A stretch of 64,000 nt of DNA from Flavihumibacter cheonanensis (GTDB taxonomy: Bacteria; Bacteroidota; Bacteroidia; Chitinophagales; Chitinophagaceae). The position numbers were made by a program, and so were the translations under genes. This document shows, one piece after another, positions 1-9,900 of this stretch (position 1 is its first letter; every line of letters begins with the position of its first letter). The stretch lies in assembly GCF_022352215.1 (NCBI RefSeq), contig NZ_JAKRWF010000007.1:24291-88290 (forward strand), in the 5' to 3' direction. A model generated the notes under the pieces. That model had not been told where the DNA came from and did not search any database. It was given only the letters and a program-made list of their open reading frames with translations.

Positions 1-1
1 C

Positions 2-508
2 AAGCGGCAAAAGGAAGCAGTCATGTTCATCAAGCAAAAAATTGATGCCGCCAAGTGGTTTATTGATGCCATCAAACAACGGCAGCAAACCCTCATGATG
101 ACCATGCAAACTATACTGGATTACCAGTATGAATTTTTTCTAACGGGCGATGAAACCACCCTCCGCCCGATGATTCTCAAGGATATTGCGGAAAGAACCG
201 GGCTTGACATCTCTACGGTAAGCCGGGTTGCCAACAGTAAGTTTGTTCAAACCGAATTTGGAACTTACCGGTTAAAATTCTTTTTCAGTGAAAGTCTCAG
301 TACAGATAGTGGCGAAGAAGTAAGTACCCGAGAAGTTAAAAAGATCCTGAGTGACCTGGTGGCAGGGGAACACAAAAGAAAACCACTGAGTGATGAACGT
401 TTAACCGAACTTTTACAGGAAAAAGGTTATAACATTGCACGCAGAACAGTGGCGAAATACCGGGAACAACTAAACATTCCTGTTGCCCGATTAAGAAAGG
501 AATTATAA
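2..508 (+). CDS. rpoN: RNA polymerase sigma-54 factor, C-terminal part (5' end outside window)
   Basis: This is the last ~169 residues of the alternative sigma factor RpoN, open through the left window edge. Visible features are the HTH-like segment of the core-binding/DNA-binding region (LKDIAERTGLDISTVSRV) and, near the C-terminus, the RpoN box ARRTVAKYRE, which reads the -24 promoter element. Sigma-54 directs core polymerase to -24/-12 promoters and needs AAA+ activators. The stop overlaps the start of the next gene by one base (TAATG), so the two are probably translationally coupled. Confidence 0.95.
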   Translation, partial: KRQKEAVMFIKQKIDAAKWFIDAIKQRQQTLMMTMQTILDYQYEFFLTGDETTLRPMILKDIAERTGLDISTVSRVANSKFVQTEFGTYRLKFFFSESLSTDSGEEVSTREVKKILSDLVAGEHKRKPLSDERLTELLQEKGYNIARRTVAKYREQLNIPVARLRKEL

Positions 509-1170
509 TGAATCAAGCCAATATGGATCTGGGATCAGGCAGCAGGCAGGGTTGGCTCGCGCGTGCCTTTGCTCATGTGGTATCGATTGTTTTTCATCCC
601 CTTTTTATTCCCAGTTATATAGCGGCATTCCTGCTTTTTTTACATCCATTTGCATTTGCAGGCGACTCAGACCTATATAAAAAAATCAAACTGGCTTCGG
701 TTTTTGTAAGTACAGCATTCTTTCCTGCGTTTACGGTTTTCCTCCTCAAGCAACTAGGTTTTGCCACCAGTATCCGGCTGAAAACACAGAAGGAGCGAAT
801 TATCCCGATCATCGCGTCCATGGTGTTTTATTTCTGGATTTTCTATGTGGCTAAAAACCAGGGCGATAATCCGACAGAATTGGTACAGGTGTTATGTGCG
901 GTTTTTGTATCCAGCATCATAGCACTCACTGCCAATAATTTTATAAAAATCAGTCTGCATGGAATTGCGATGGGCGTCCTGTCCGGCTTTTTTCTTTACC
1001 AGGCCTGGATAAGTTTTATTCCGATGGGCTTACCGCTGATGGTAGCCATTCTCATCTCCGGTATGGTTGGTACTGCGAGACTTATATTGGGTGAACATGA
1101 TTACAAGGAGTTAATTGCCGGATACCTAACCGGTCTTGTTTCACTTGCGATAGCTTTGATAGTTATCTGA
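508..1170 (+). CDS. Conserved polytopic membrane protein, PAP2-like remnant
   Basis: This 220-residue protein has six or seven predicted membrane helices (about residues 20-50, 60-85, 95-117, 127-148, 150-172, 175-195 and 203-220). The segment ISLHGIAMG and the later GEHDYKELIAGYLTG resemble the His-containing C-terminal motifs of PAP2 phosphatases. The N-terminal KxxxxxxRP motif is not evident, so catalytic activity is doubtful. The ATG overlaps the rpoN stop codon, which fixes the start and suggests one operon. Its role is unknown. It converges with the DUF3667 gene across a 13-base gap. Confidence 0.8.
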   Translation: MNQANMDLGSGSRQGWLARAFAHVVSIVFHPLFIPSYIAAFLLFLHPFAFAGDSDLYKKIKLASVFVSTAFFPAFTVFLLKQLGFATSIRLKTQKERIIPIIASMVFYFWIFYVAKNQGDNPTELVQVLCAVFVSSIIALTANNFIKISLHGIAMGVLSGFFLYQAWISFIPMGLPLMVAILISGMVGTARLILGEHDYKELIAGYLTGLVSLAIALIVI

Positions 1171-1183
1171 TTTTGATGGCTTT

Positions 1184-1981
1184 CTAAAATCCACGAATAT
1201 ACAATCCGATCAGTAAGCGTGTGAGGGAAGACCAAAGCAAAACAGCCAGCACACTTACCAGAAAAACGCGGGCCCAGGCCACCCATCCCTTTGCCTGGAG
1301 AAGTTGTCCATAGGCAAGGGTATAGTATAGAACATGACTGAACAACATTGGAATCAATACCCAGTATACAGCAGGGGGCTGACGGAAAAATGCCAGTAAC
1401 GGATAAAAAATAACAGAGCTGAATAAGATCACGAAGGCATTAAAAAAAACATTGGCAACCAGGTGCTCGGCATAATACAAACCCATTTTTTTGTATGCCA
1501 GGAAATACACCAGGGCAATGAAAGGTACAGCGATAAGCATTACCAGGTTCTGTCGTTTATTCATGAATTCACCTACCTGTTTCGCCCGCTTCCTGATTTC
1601 CATTGTTTGCGGATCTAACGCTACCCGGGATTCAGAGGGACGAACCGATTCGGATGGAGAAGGAGACGAATGCAGTTTCCCAGCCCAACTTAAAACCAAT
1701 ATGGAAAAGGCAGCTACCAGTAATAAAAAAGTAAAGGGATTAAAATATTTTTTCCGTTTTCCACCAAGGTATTCCCGAACCAGTACACCCGGCCGAACAG
1801 CTAAGCCGGAAATCAGCCCAAAAACCGTTTTGTCAGTATGTGTAAAGGCGTGAAAAAATTCATGAAAGATATGACCGAAGTTGAATCGATGCGTGTGCAG
1901 CGCCTGCCCGCAGTAAATGCAGTAAGCTGCACCTTCTATAGAATCCCGATTACAGTTCAGGCAGGTAGATTGGCTAGACAC
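1184..1981 (-). CDS. DUF3667 zinc-ribbon membrane protein
   Basis: The N-terminus carries a zinc-ribbon (CLNC then CIYC, residues 8-25) followed by the DUF3667 signature (FHAFTHTDKTVF, then a GKRKKYFNPFTFL segment). Several hydrophobic helices follow up to residue 260. Families of this kind are common in Bacteroidota and have no assigned function. The start is a GTG at 1981; no ATG would keep the zinc-ribbon. Residues about 105-130 form a Ser/Pro-rich linker between the first and second membrane segments. Confidence 0.85.
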   Translation of the reverse strand: MSSQSTCLNCNRDSIEGAAYCIYCGQALHTHRFNFGHIFHEFFHAFTHTDKTVFGLISGLAVRPGVLVREYLGGKRKKYFNPFTFLLLVAAFSILVLSWAGKLHSSPSPSESVRPSESRVALDPQTMEIRKRAKQVGEFMNKRQNLVMLIAVPFIALVYFLAYKKMGLYYAEHLVANVFFNAFVILFSSVIFYPLLAFFRQPPAVYWVLIPMLFSHVLYYTLAYGQLLQAKGWVAWARVFLVSVLAVLLWSSLTRLLIGLYIRGF

Positions 1982-2005
1982 TAGTTACTAGATTGTTATA
2001 TTGAA

Positions 2006-2041
2006 TATAAAAAGAAAAGCCCAATCTACGGATTGAGCTCT
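2006..2041 (-). terminator. Rho-independent terminator after the L,D-transpeptidase gene
   Basis: On the minus strand an 8-9 bp stem with one mismatch (AGCTCAATC / GATTGGGCT, arms 2031-2039 and 2018-2026) with a CGTA loop is followed by TTTTCTTTTTAT. It lies 40 bases after the L,D-transpeptidase stop codon and just before the DUF3667 start. Confidence 0.75.
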
Positions 2042-2081
2042 TGCCTAGGGGTGTCCAAACCAGCCTTTGTCTATGTCCAAG

Positions 2082-2864
2082 CTAAACGTTCAAAATCTTT
2101 GATGAATTCAGGTATTTCTTTGATGGGTGATAGATAAACAAACAGGAACCCTGCTTAATCGTTTCTATAATTTTTGGTGCATGTTCCCGGGGAACTGCCG
2201 GACATCCATAACTTCTTCCGGTCATTTTGTTCGACTTGAGAAAATCCTTGCCAACATAATCTGATCCATGTACAACGATATGACGTGCCAGGGCCTTATC
2301 GTTAATTCCTCTTTCCAGTCCGTCAATTTTTAATGACAATCCATGCTCACCGTAATAAGTTGAACGGGTTACATAAAATCCAAGGCTGCTTTGGTGAGAT
2401 TCCGGGCGATTGGAAAAACTACGGGCAAACTCAGAACCTGAGTTACGTCCATGTGCTACAAACGTATGCATCAGTAGTTTTTGCGTTTCCACATCAATGA
2501 TATACAATCTCCTGCGTTTAGAAGACTGACTGAAATCACAAATGGACAACACGTCATCCCGCCGGATTTTTCCTTTGGAAAGTAGGTTCTTATATCCTTT
2601 CCAGGCAAATTGAAAAGCTTGTCGCGATAGTCCCTTGCGTGCCAGTCCCAGGTTGGTATAAATTGAATCCGCTGCAAGCAGCACTGTATCTTTTGCAGGC
2701 AATTCAAGTTTGGGGATAGAAGGTTTTAGTGTGTCTTCAATCGGAAGAGGCCTATAATTAGCGGCCATACTGGTGGTCACATTGCTAGGAACCATCAGAT
2801 GAATTGACAACAGGACAAAAAACACTGTTGCCCTTAGGGTACGTTTGGATATTGTGTAATTCAT
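2082..2864 (-). CDS. Murein L,D-transpeptidase catalytic domain family protein
   Basis: This exported protein matches the YkuD_2-type L,D-transpeptidase family, which acts on peptidoglycan in the periplasm. The ATG at 2864 gives an N-terminal hydrophobic segment (LRATVFFVLLSIHLM); an upstream TTG at 2924 would put 20 polar residues before it and was not chosen. The catalytic region is seen as HGRNSG, then HIVVHGSDYV and the active-site motif SYGCPAVP, where the Cys is the expected nucleophile and the preceding His its partner. A strong terminator follows the stop. Confidence 0.9.
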   Translation of the reverse strand: MNYTISKRTLRATVFFVLLSIHLMVPSNVTTSMAANYRPLPIEDTLKPSIPKLELPAKDTVLLAADSIYTNLGLARKGLSRQAFQFAWKGYKNLLSKGKIRRDDVLSICDFSQSSKRRRLYIIDVETQKLLMHTFVAHGRNSGSEFARSFSNRPESHQSSLGFYVTRSTYYGEHGLSLKIDGLERGINDKALARHIVVHGSDYVGKDFLKSNKMTGRSYGCPAVPREHAPKIIETIKQGSCLFIYHPSKKYLNSSKILNV

Positions 2865-2965
2865 GGACAATTGGATTGTAATAACGGGCGCTATTCTGCA
2901 AATAGTGTGCGTGTTTTTACGCAAAATCCAAAAGAAATCAAAAAACTCAGTTGAAGCGCTGCTTA

Positions 2966-4009
2966 TTAAATTGATTCATTCTCCGTGAACTCTGGAATCT
3001 GCTCAGTTTCAGTAAACTCTAACTGATAAATCCGAATGAGCAGAATAAAAACAGAAATCAGCAGCGGACCAAAAACCAGCCCGATAAAGCCAAATAAATT
3101 AATACCCAGGATTACTCCGAATACGGTGATTAACGGATGTACATCCCCGATTTTCTTTTGTAACCAGAATCGGAAGATATTATCCGAAGTGCCGATCACA
3201 CCAAAGCCAAATATCAACATTGCTACCCCCATCCATGTATTACCATCTACAAAAAATATAATTGCCAGTGGGATATAAGCGATGGCTGCTCCAATGATCG
3301 GGATCATCGAGCCGATGCAGGTAATCGCAAACCATAAAAAAGGCTCTTTGACTCCCATCAGCAAATAACCTCCTAATCCGATTATCCCCTGGATGATAGC
3401 AATCAGCGGAATCCCAATTGCATTGGAAAACACAAGAGAGTTAATCTGTTGCTGCAATTGATGCTGATTTTTACGCGACATAGGTAGCCATTGAAAAATA
3501 TTGTACTCTGCATTACGCCCCCCCATCAGCATGAAGTACAATATGAAATACATAACCACCAGGGTTGTCAGCGTATTGAAAGTGGCTCCCAGCAGGATTG
3601 GAAGTTCCTGTGCAGCAAGTCCTCCCAGTTTGGACATGGATTGTTCACTGATTAACTGGAAGCCAACTTTTTGTTCGAGGTTTTCAATGAATTTTCCAAT
3701 AGCCTCCACAGCTTGCTGCAATTGGATACCTGACCCTTTCAGGCGGTTAACCAGCATACTTATAACTCCTGCTATGGGAAGCACAATAATCATAAATGAA
3801 AGCAGCATCAAAGAAGCTGCTGCCAGCGAAGGTTTCCAGCCTCTGATGACGAGTATGCGCATCCAGCGGTTCATCAGAATAAATAAAGTAAAAGCTCCCA
3901 GAACTGCAGGCAAAAAGGCTCTAAGCTCCAAATAAAGGATGCCGCCCAGCAAGAGCAGCATCAATAAAAAAATAACCTGGCGGAGTTTGTCAGCGTTTAA
4001 ATAACTCAT
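2966..4009 (-). CDS. AI-2E family transporter (PerM-like permease)
   Basis: This 347-residue polytopic inner-membrane protein has about eight helices and a polar central loop (residues 85-130), the layout of the AI-2 exporter-like family. Typical stretches are LPILLGATFNTLTTLVVMYFILYFML and the C-terminal GVILGINLFGFIGLVFGPLL. Members export autoinducer-2 or other small solutes, or act as Na+/H+ antiporters, so the substrate cannot be told here. The start is an ATG preceded at short distance by TAAATTAG, a near match to the Bacteroidota -7 element. Confidence 0.9.
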   Translation of the reverse strand: MSYLNADKLRQVIFLLMLLLLGGILYLELRAFLPAVLGAFTLFILMNRWMRILVIRGWKPSLAAASLMLLSFMIIVLPIAGVISMLVNRLKGSGIQLQQAVEAIGKFIENLEQKVGFQLISEQSMSKLGGLAAQELPILLGATFNTLTTLVVMYFILYFMLMGGRNAEYNIFQWLPMSRKNQHQLQQQINSLVFSNAIGIPLIAIIQGIIGLGGYLLMGVKEPFLWFAITCIGSMIPIIGAAIAYIPLAIIFFVDGNTWMGVAMLIFGFGVIGTSDNIFRFWLQKKIGDVHPLITVFGVILGINLFGFIGLVFGPLLISVFILLIRIYQLEFTETEQIPEFTENESI

Positions 4010-4023
4010 GTTCTAATTTACCA

Positions 4024-5448
4024 TTATATGACAACATCTTTCCATCGCCCTTTCAAAAAAAGTAACCAGGCGGCGATGGTAATAGAGGTTTCAGCCACGG
4101 GTATGGCGATAAAAACGCCAAGTGGGCCAAGTCCTAGTGGTTTGGAAAGGATGTAAGCCAGGGGAATCTGGAAAAACCAGAAACCGACCAGGTTGATACG
4201 CGTTGGAGTTTTGGTGTCTCCTGCACCATTGAACGCATTGGCCATTACCATTCCGATACCGTAAAAAATAAATCCGGCACTCATGATTTGCAACGCCTGG
4301 GTTCCAATTCTTTTCACTTCAGGTTCATGGGTAAAAAAGCCAACAACCCATTCTGCAGCGGCAAAAAACACCAGCATAACTACTCCCATAAAAATGGCAT
4401 TGTAGCGGGCGGTAGCATAAACCGACTGAATCGCACGATCCGGTTTTCTGGCACCGAGGTTTTGTCCCACCAGTGTGGCGGCTGCATTGGACATTCCCCA
4501 GGCAGGCAGAATAAAAAACACCATAATCCGAATGGCGGTCTGGTATCCTGCGGAAGCAGCAGAATGGCCGGTTTCAGCAACCAGCTTAGCCAGGAATATC
4601 CAGGAACAGGATCCGATAATGAATTGCGCCGTACCCGGAGCTGCAACTTTGAAAAGAGAACGGATTACTTTCCAATCGGGAAGCCAGCTTGCCAGCCTTA
4701 GATTTACCATCGTATTTCCCCGGAACAGATAATACAACTGGTAGCAAACGCCAATTCCCCGGCCAATTGTGGTAGCCAGAGCAGCCCCAATCAACCCCAT
4801 TCCTGGTATTGGCCCCCATCCGAGGATAAGGATTGGGCAGAGAAGGATATTCGCAATATTGGCAATCATCAGGCTTTTCATTGCCATGGACGCATCTCCG
4901 GCACCCCGGAAAATTCCATTGATAAGAAAGAGCAAAGTAATCACCAGGCTGGTGCCCATCATCAACCTGGTATAAGGCGTGCCGATCCGAACTGTTTCCG
5001 GTTCAGCACCCATCCAGCGCAGGATATCAGGGGCCAGTACAAGTCCGATTAAACTAACTGCTACTGCAATACCAATTCCAACGAGGAGAGATTGCATCGC
5101 TGCGTGAGCCGCCCCTTTTTTATCTTTTTCACCTACTCTTCTGGCTACCATAGCAGTTGCTGCCATACTTACACCAATTGCCATGGCATAAACCAGTGAT
5201 AATACCGATTCGGTTAAACCAACTGTTTGGATATTGTGCTGACTGTCGGGCAGTTGGCCGACAAAATAAAGATCAACGATGGCAAAAACACTCTCCATGC
5301 CCATTTCGATAACCATGGGAATGGCCAATAAGAATACCGCCCGGCGAATGCTGCCGTTGGTGTAGTCCTGTTCTTCGCCCCGAAGAGCAGTTTTGATAAT
5401 GGTCCAGATGCTACCCAATTTTAAGGTAGCAGAATTATTATTTCGCAT
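4024..5448 (-). CDS. MATE family multidrug/cation efflux transporter
   Basis: This 474-residue protein has twelve predicted membrane helices in two homologous halves, as expected for a MATE (NorM/DinF-like) exporter driven by Na+ or H+. It begins after an amphipathic N-terminus (GSIRRAVFLLAIPMVIEMGMESVFAIVDLYFVGQL). The second half repeats the pattern (LFKVAAPGTAQFIIGSCSWIF, AAATLVGQNLGARKPDRA). I chose the ATG at 5448 over a TTG at 5472. A short structured segment lies upstream (5500-5557). Its transported substrate is unknown. Confidence 0.92.
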   Translation of the reverse strand: MRNNNSATLKLGSIWTIIKTALRGEEQDYTNGSIRRAVFLLAIPMVIEMGMESVFAIVDLYFVGQLPDSQHNIQTVGLTESVLSLVYAMAIGVSMAATAMVARRVGEKDKKGAAHAAMQSLLVGIGIAVAVSLIGLVLAPDILRWMGAEPETVRIGTPYTRLMMGTSLVITLLFLINGIFRGAGDASMAMKSLMIANIANILLCPILILGWGPIPGMGLIGAALATTIGRGIGVCYQLYYLFRGNTMVNLRLASWLPDWKVIRSLFKVAAPGTAQFIIGSCSWIFLAKLVAETGHSAASAGYQTAIRIMVFFILPAWGMSNAAATLVGQNLGARKPDRAIQSVYATARYNAIFMGVVMLVFFAAAEWVVGFFTHEPEVKRIGTQALQIMSAGFIFYGIGMVMANAFNGAGDTKTPTRINLVGFWFFQIPLAYILSKPLGLGPLGVFIAIPVAETSITIAAWLLFLKGRWKDVVI

Positions 5449-5496
5449 TGTATATGTACTATAGAATAACAAATAGCCCGGGAAGGCCAGTTTGAG

Positions 5497-5557
5497 AAAA
5501 GAACCTGAGGGTTCTGTACAGTTGTGATCCGAAAGGATCAGTGCCGGAAGTGCCGGC
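5497..5557 (-). terminator. Three tandem hairpins between DNA glycosylase and MATE genes
   Basis: Three short perfect stems follow each other: GCCGG/CCGGC (5543-5557), TGATCC/GGATCA with a four-base loop (5525-5540) and AGAACC/GGTTCT (5500-5515). On the minus strand the last is followed by TTTTC. The simplest reading is termination of the kinase-regulator-glycosylase operon. The same RNA is also the leader of the MATE gene, so attenuation is possible. Confidence 0.5.
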
Positions 5558-5602
5558 TAATTAGAAAATCATAAAACAATCAATAAGAATGCGAAGCTAG
5601 TA

Positions 5603-6283
5603 TTATTTTTTAATGCAATACAAGAGTTCATCCAAATATTGTTGAACGTATGATTGTTTTGCTGAACGGCGATATTGCTGGATAAATCGTGGATGAGGCA
5701 CCACTCTAAGCTCATTAAACAGGTTATGCTCATCGTTCAGAGTCTGTAGGAATTTAAGGTTTTTATCGCCCCCAATGCAGATGGCTACCGTCCTGCGGAT
5801 ACCAAAATCAAGCTGGGCTTTTAACTGTTTAAGCGCATAGGGCCTAATCCTTACCTGCAGCAGCAGATCATCATAATAGTTCAGGTTTTTCCCATCGCGG
5901 ATAAATCCAATCGGGCTGACGGAGCCCAGGTAAAATTGGCTGAAAAATGCAGTAGGGCCACCATATGCGGACACTACCTCATAAATAAATTCAGCGGAAA
6001 GTTCGGATGAATCTGCCCAGGGATGAGGTATACCAAGCATCTGGGTAAGTTGGCGGGGAGCTGTAAAATTTACACCGGTTATACCAGCCCCCATCCGTCC
6101 TGGATTTATCCCGATCAGCATAGTTCGCTGGTGCTCATCGGCATAATACCTGCTAAAAAAATCCCTGATTACAGCCTGAACAGCCGGGTCTTTATGCGGA
6201 TAAAGGGGCTGTACACCGGGTGGTAATCTACCCGGAGGTTTGAACCTGGCAAAGTATGCTATCGCTTTATCAGCGAAGGTCAA
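5603..6283 (-). CDS. SMUG2-type uracil-DNA glycosylase family protein (DUF4918)
   Basis: The sequence MLIGINPGRMGAGITGVNF matches the active-site loop of uracil-DNA glycosylase superfamily proteins, and VVPHPRF near the C-terminus resembles the second catalytic (HPS/HPR-like) motif. The surrounding segments (IPHPWADSSELSAEFIY, YLGSVSPIGF) fit the DUF4918/SMUG2 family, which removes damaged pyrimidines from DNA. The start appears to be TTG at 6283, two bases after the stop of the response regulator gene, suggesting translational coupling. A repair enzyme in a two-component operon is unexpected. Confidence 0.85.
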   Translation of the reverse strand: MTFADKAIAYFARFKPPGRLPPGVQPLYPHKDPAVQAVIRDFFSRYYADEHQRTMLIGINPGRMGAGITGVNFTAPRQLTQMLGIPHPWADSSELSAEFIYEVVSAYGGPTAFFSQFYLGSVSPIGFIRDGKNLNYYDDLLLQVRIRPYALKQLKAQLDFGIRRTVAICIGGDKNLKFLQTLNDEHNLFNELRVVPHPRFIQQYRRSAKQSYVQQYLDELLYCIKK

Positions 6284-6284
6284 A

Positions 6285-6926
6285 TCAGTATAAGCTTGGG
6301 TTACTATTGATGAAATTAACCAGGGCTGCCGTATTCTTTAACTTTAGTTTTTTCAGAATATTATGGCGATGAACTTCCACTGTTTTAAGTGAAATATCGA
6401 GTTCGGCAGCAATCTCCCGGGAAGAATGTCCTTTTTTGATAAACCCGATAATCTGGATTTCGCGGTCGGTCAAACTCTGGATATCCGGCCCCTGTGGTTC
6501 TGTTTCGGTTAATTGCTCTGAGATAATATTGCGGATTTCGTCGCAGATGTATTTATTTCCCTTATCTACTTCCAGGATGGCTTTTACCATTTCCTCGCGA
6601 CTGCTGTTTTTGGTTACATAACCATGCGCTCCAACCTGAAGCATTTTTCGTGCATAGGCTGGTTGAGAATGCATGGAAACACCTATGATACGAGTTTCAG
6701 GACTCACTTTCTTAATTTGTTCTGTAGCATCGAAGCCGCTCATGGGAATCATGTTGATATCCATCAACACCACATTGGGTTTCTTTTCGGCGGCCACTTT
6801 GATGGCTTCATCCGGGTCACCACAATCGGCAATAACTTCAAAACGGTCATCACTTCCAAGGATAAAGCTCCAGGTTTCACGGATAAGTTTGTGGTCGTCA
6901 ACAATCAGGATTGAGACTTTTTTCAT
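6285..6926 (-). CDS. NarL/FixJ-family response regulator
   Basis: A receiver domain (residues 1-120; acidic pair D10-D11, phospho-acceptor D56 in VLMDINM, K105 in VTKN) is followed by a LuxR-type helix-turn-helix (about residues 147-206, with SREIAAELDISLKTVEVHRH). It is a cytoplasmic DNA-binding regulator. Its ATG overlaps the stop of the upstream histidine kinase gene by four bases (ATGA), so the pair is almost certainly cognate. Target genes are unknown; the glycosylase gene directly downstream is co-transcribed. Confidence 0.95.
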   Translation of the reverse strand: MKKVSILIVDDHKLIRETWSFILGSDDRFEVIADCGDPDEAIKVAAEKKPNVVLMDINMIPMSGFDATEQIKKVSPETRIIGVSMHSQPAYARKMLQVGAHGYVTKNSSREEMVKAILEVDKGNKYICDEIRNIISEQLTETEPQGPDIQSLTDREIQIIGFIKKGHSSREIAAELDISLKTVEVHRHNILKKLKLKNTAALVNFINSNPSLY

Positions 6927-9900
6927 TCTGGTATTGTTTTTTTAGAGGAATAAGGCAAATCTATAACTAAATGACATCCTTTTCCGGGTGCCGTTATAAT
7001 TTCTACTTTGGCATTAAAGATAGCAGCGCGGCTCATAATATTCAACATACCGATTCCTTCTTTTTTCCGGGCCACCTCCGGATCAAAGCCTTTCCCATTG
7101 TCTTTGATCTCCAAACGGGTTAATTGCCGGTGATTGGTAATACTGATCAGCAGGTGGCTGGCATCCGCGTGTTTGAGTACATTATTAGCTTGTTCCTGTA
7201 TGATCCGAAAGAACATCAACTTTTCTTTGGCCCTCAAACGTTTTTCTATGTTCTTATCGTATTTGAACTCGGCATGTAATTGTCGCGACAGGGTTATATT
7301 TTCGATCAGATCGTTAATTGAGGAGATAAGTCCGAGATCGCTCAGGCTTGCCGGCATCAGGGAACGGCTGATTTTCCGGATCTCATTAATTGCATTCATA
7401 ATGGTATCCGAACTTCTTTTCAGCATGCTTTCCTGCATGGACGCATCGTTTCGGGCAAGCTCAAGAAAAAGTTTTGCCGTGGTTAACAGCTGATTCACGT
7501 TATCATGCAATTCCTTTCCGATTTCTGCCCGTTCATTTTCCTGAACATCTACCACTGCTTGTGCAATCTGTTGCTGTTTGTGAATTTCCTGTTGAAGTAG
7601 TTTCTCTTCAAGGAGCTTGCGTTCAGTAATGTCTTCGGTTGATCCAATCATACGGATGACCTTCCCCTTCTCATCATAGAGGCAATAACCTTTATCGATC
7701 ACAAGCGCATAGGTTCCATCTGCTTTCAAAAATCGATATTCTGTCTTGTACAGACCCTTTTTTTCACCGTCCAGGTATTTTTGAATCAGCTTTAAAACAC
7801 GCTCGCGATCTTCCGGATGTATTTTATTCTCCCAGTTCAGCGAAGCTCCGGTGTAAAACATTGATGGATAACCAAACAGGGTATTAAAGCCTTCTCCCCA
7901 AAAAGAAACCTGCTCTACTGCATCCCAGTCCCAGATGGCTTCATTGCTGGCTTTGGTGGCAAGCAGATAACGTTCATTACTGATCCATAATTTTTCTGCT
8001 GCCTGTTTATTTTCAATAATCATGGTCAGCAGATGCGTAAGTCTTCTCAGTACCTCTGTTTCTTCCGTTGATGCGCTGCGGGCATCCAGGAAATAAACGG
8101 CGAAGGTTCCCAGAATTTCGTTTCTAGTACTGATCATTGGAATGGACAGTGTAGCCCGAATGCCCAGGGATTCCGCGCCCTGCCTGGTTGTATCTGCAAG
8201 ATCGGATGCAGCAACATCAGGAATGGATACAGGTTTCCTATTAAGTATGGCTCTACCACAGGTAGTCAGTTCTGGTTCCAGGGGTGTATTGTTGGTAAAA
8301 TCCCAGAATAATTTCGGAAGGCTTGGTGCGGCAAGCAGTTCAGCATCTCTCAGGTTGTTTTTAACGATACATACGGCACAGTAAAACCGGTTGCTGATTG
8401 TCTCCACACCCCGGAGTAGGTGATCGGCTATTTTCTGCAAACTGGCCAGTGATCCGGTATGCATCTCAAGCACTTCTTTTTCCAACTGTACCAGCTTCTC
8501 CTGTTTTTTACGATTGGTTACATCTTTAAAGTAGATAAATAATCCTTCATCATAAGGGAATGCACTTACATCAAACCATTTTTGCAAGGAGTCAATGTGT
8601 TGCTCATACCGAATGGTGGAGTTTTCATTCATGGCAATCTGCAACGACTGAAAACTAAGTGAATCCAGCGCTTCTGGGAAAAGGCTCCACAAATTGGCTC
8701 CAACCACCAGGTTGTTGTTATGCAGCAGTGCTTCCTGGGCAACCGCATTGAACATGGTTATATTAAAGTTCCGGTCTACTGCAATAAAACCATCTGTAAT
8801 ACTGTGCAGCATACCAGTAATGCGGTCTGAATAATGCTGCAGGGTTTTTTCGATTTCAATGTATTCAGAAATATTACGCAGACTCACAATGATTCCCTGG
8901 ATGGTTGGAGTGGCTATTGCGGAGGCAGCCTTTAATTCCATCCATATCCACTGCTGATCCTTATTTTTAAATTGAATACGAAGTACGAGATCAGAATCTT
9001 TCCGATGGAGTATGGTTTCAATCGCTTTATTAAATACAGCAACCTGTTCCGGATGCACGAGTTCCTTTACTGGCTTACCAATCCAATCCGACACAGTGTA
9101 ACCCAATTGCTTTTCGAAACTGGGTGTGGCATTTTCAAGCATCCCGTATTCAGAGATAATCAATACAACATCGAGTGAGTTTTGAAAAAGCGCTTTAAAA
9201 CGTTCCTCACTTAAGCGCAGTTTTTCTTCAGAATGCCTGCGTTCGGTAATATCCCGGCTATTGGTCTGAATAAAAATAAGTTCTCCGTCCTCCATAATTG
9301 GTTTGGAAACCGACTCCAGCCAAACATAGTCGCCATTCTTTTTTCGTAACCGGAATTGTACCGATGGAGATTCAATACCTTTTGCATTATTATTATGCGC
9401 ATCCTGAACAACTGTTTCAGTTTCTTCGGGATGAATAAAATCATAGGGAGATTTTCCAATTAGTTCTTCCCGGTCGTATCCCAGAATAGATTGTATGGAA
9501 GGAGAAATATAGATATAGTCGCCATTGGGGCGGTGCAGGCAAATCAGATCGCGGGAATGTTCGGCCAGGAACCTATATTTGGCTTCACTTTTAGCCAGCT
9601 CTAGTGCTGCCTGTTTCTGAAGTCGGATATCCTTAGCCGTTACATGAATCCCGATTGGTCGGCCATTCCGGATTATTACTCTTGAATTTATCTCTACCGG
9701 AATTCGTTTCCCGGATTTGGATATGAATTCAGATTCATAAAATGTATCGGTTGTAACCCCCTCTCTTTTCAGCTTACCCTGTTCAACCGCCTGTTCCAAT
9801 CTTTCGGGGGAAAAGAAAATATGTGACCGCTGTCCATGAATTTCCTGCTTATCATATTCCAGCAGGTTTTCTGCCTGTCGGTTAAACGATTGCACCATTC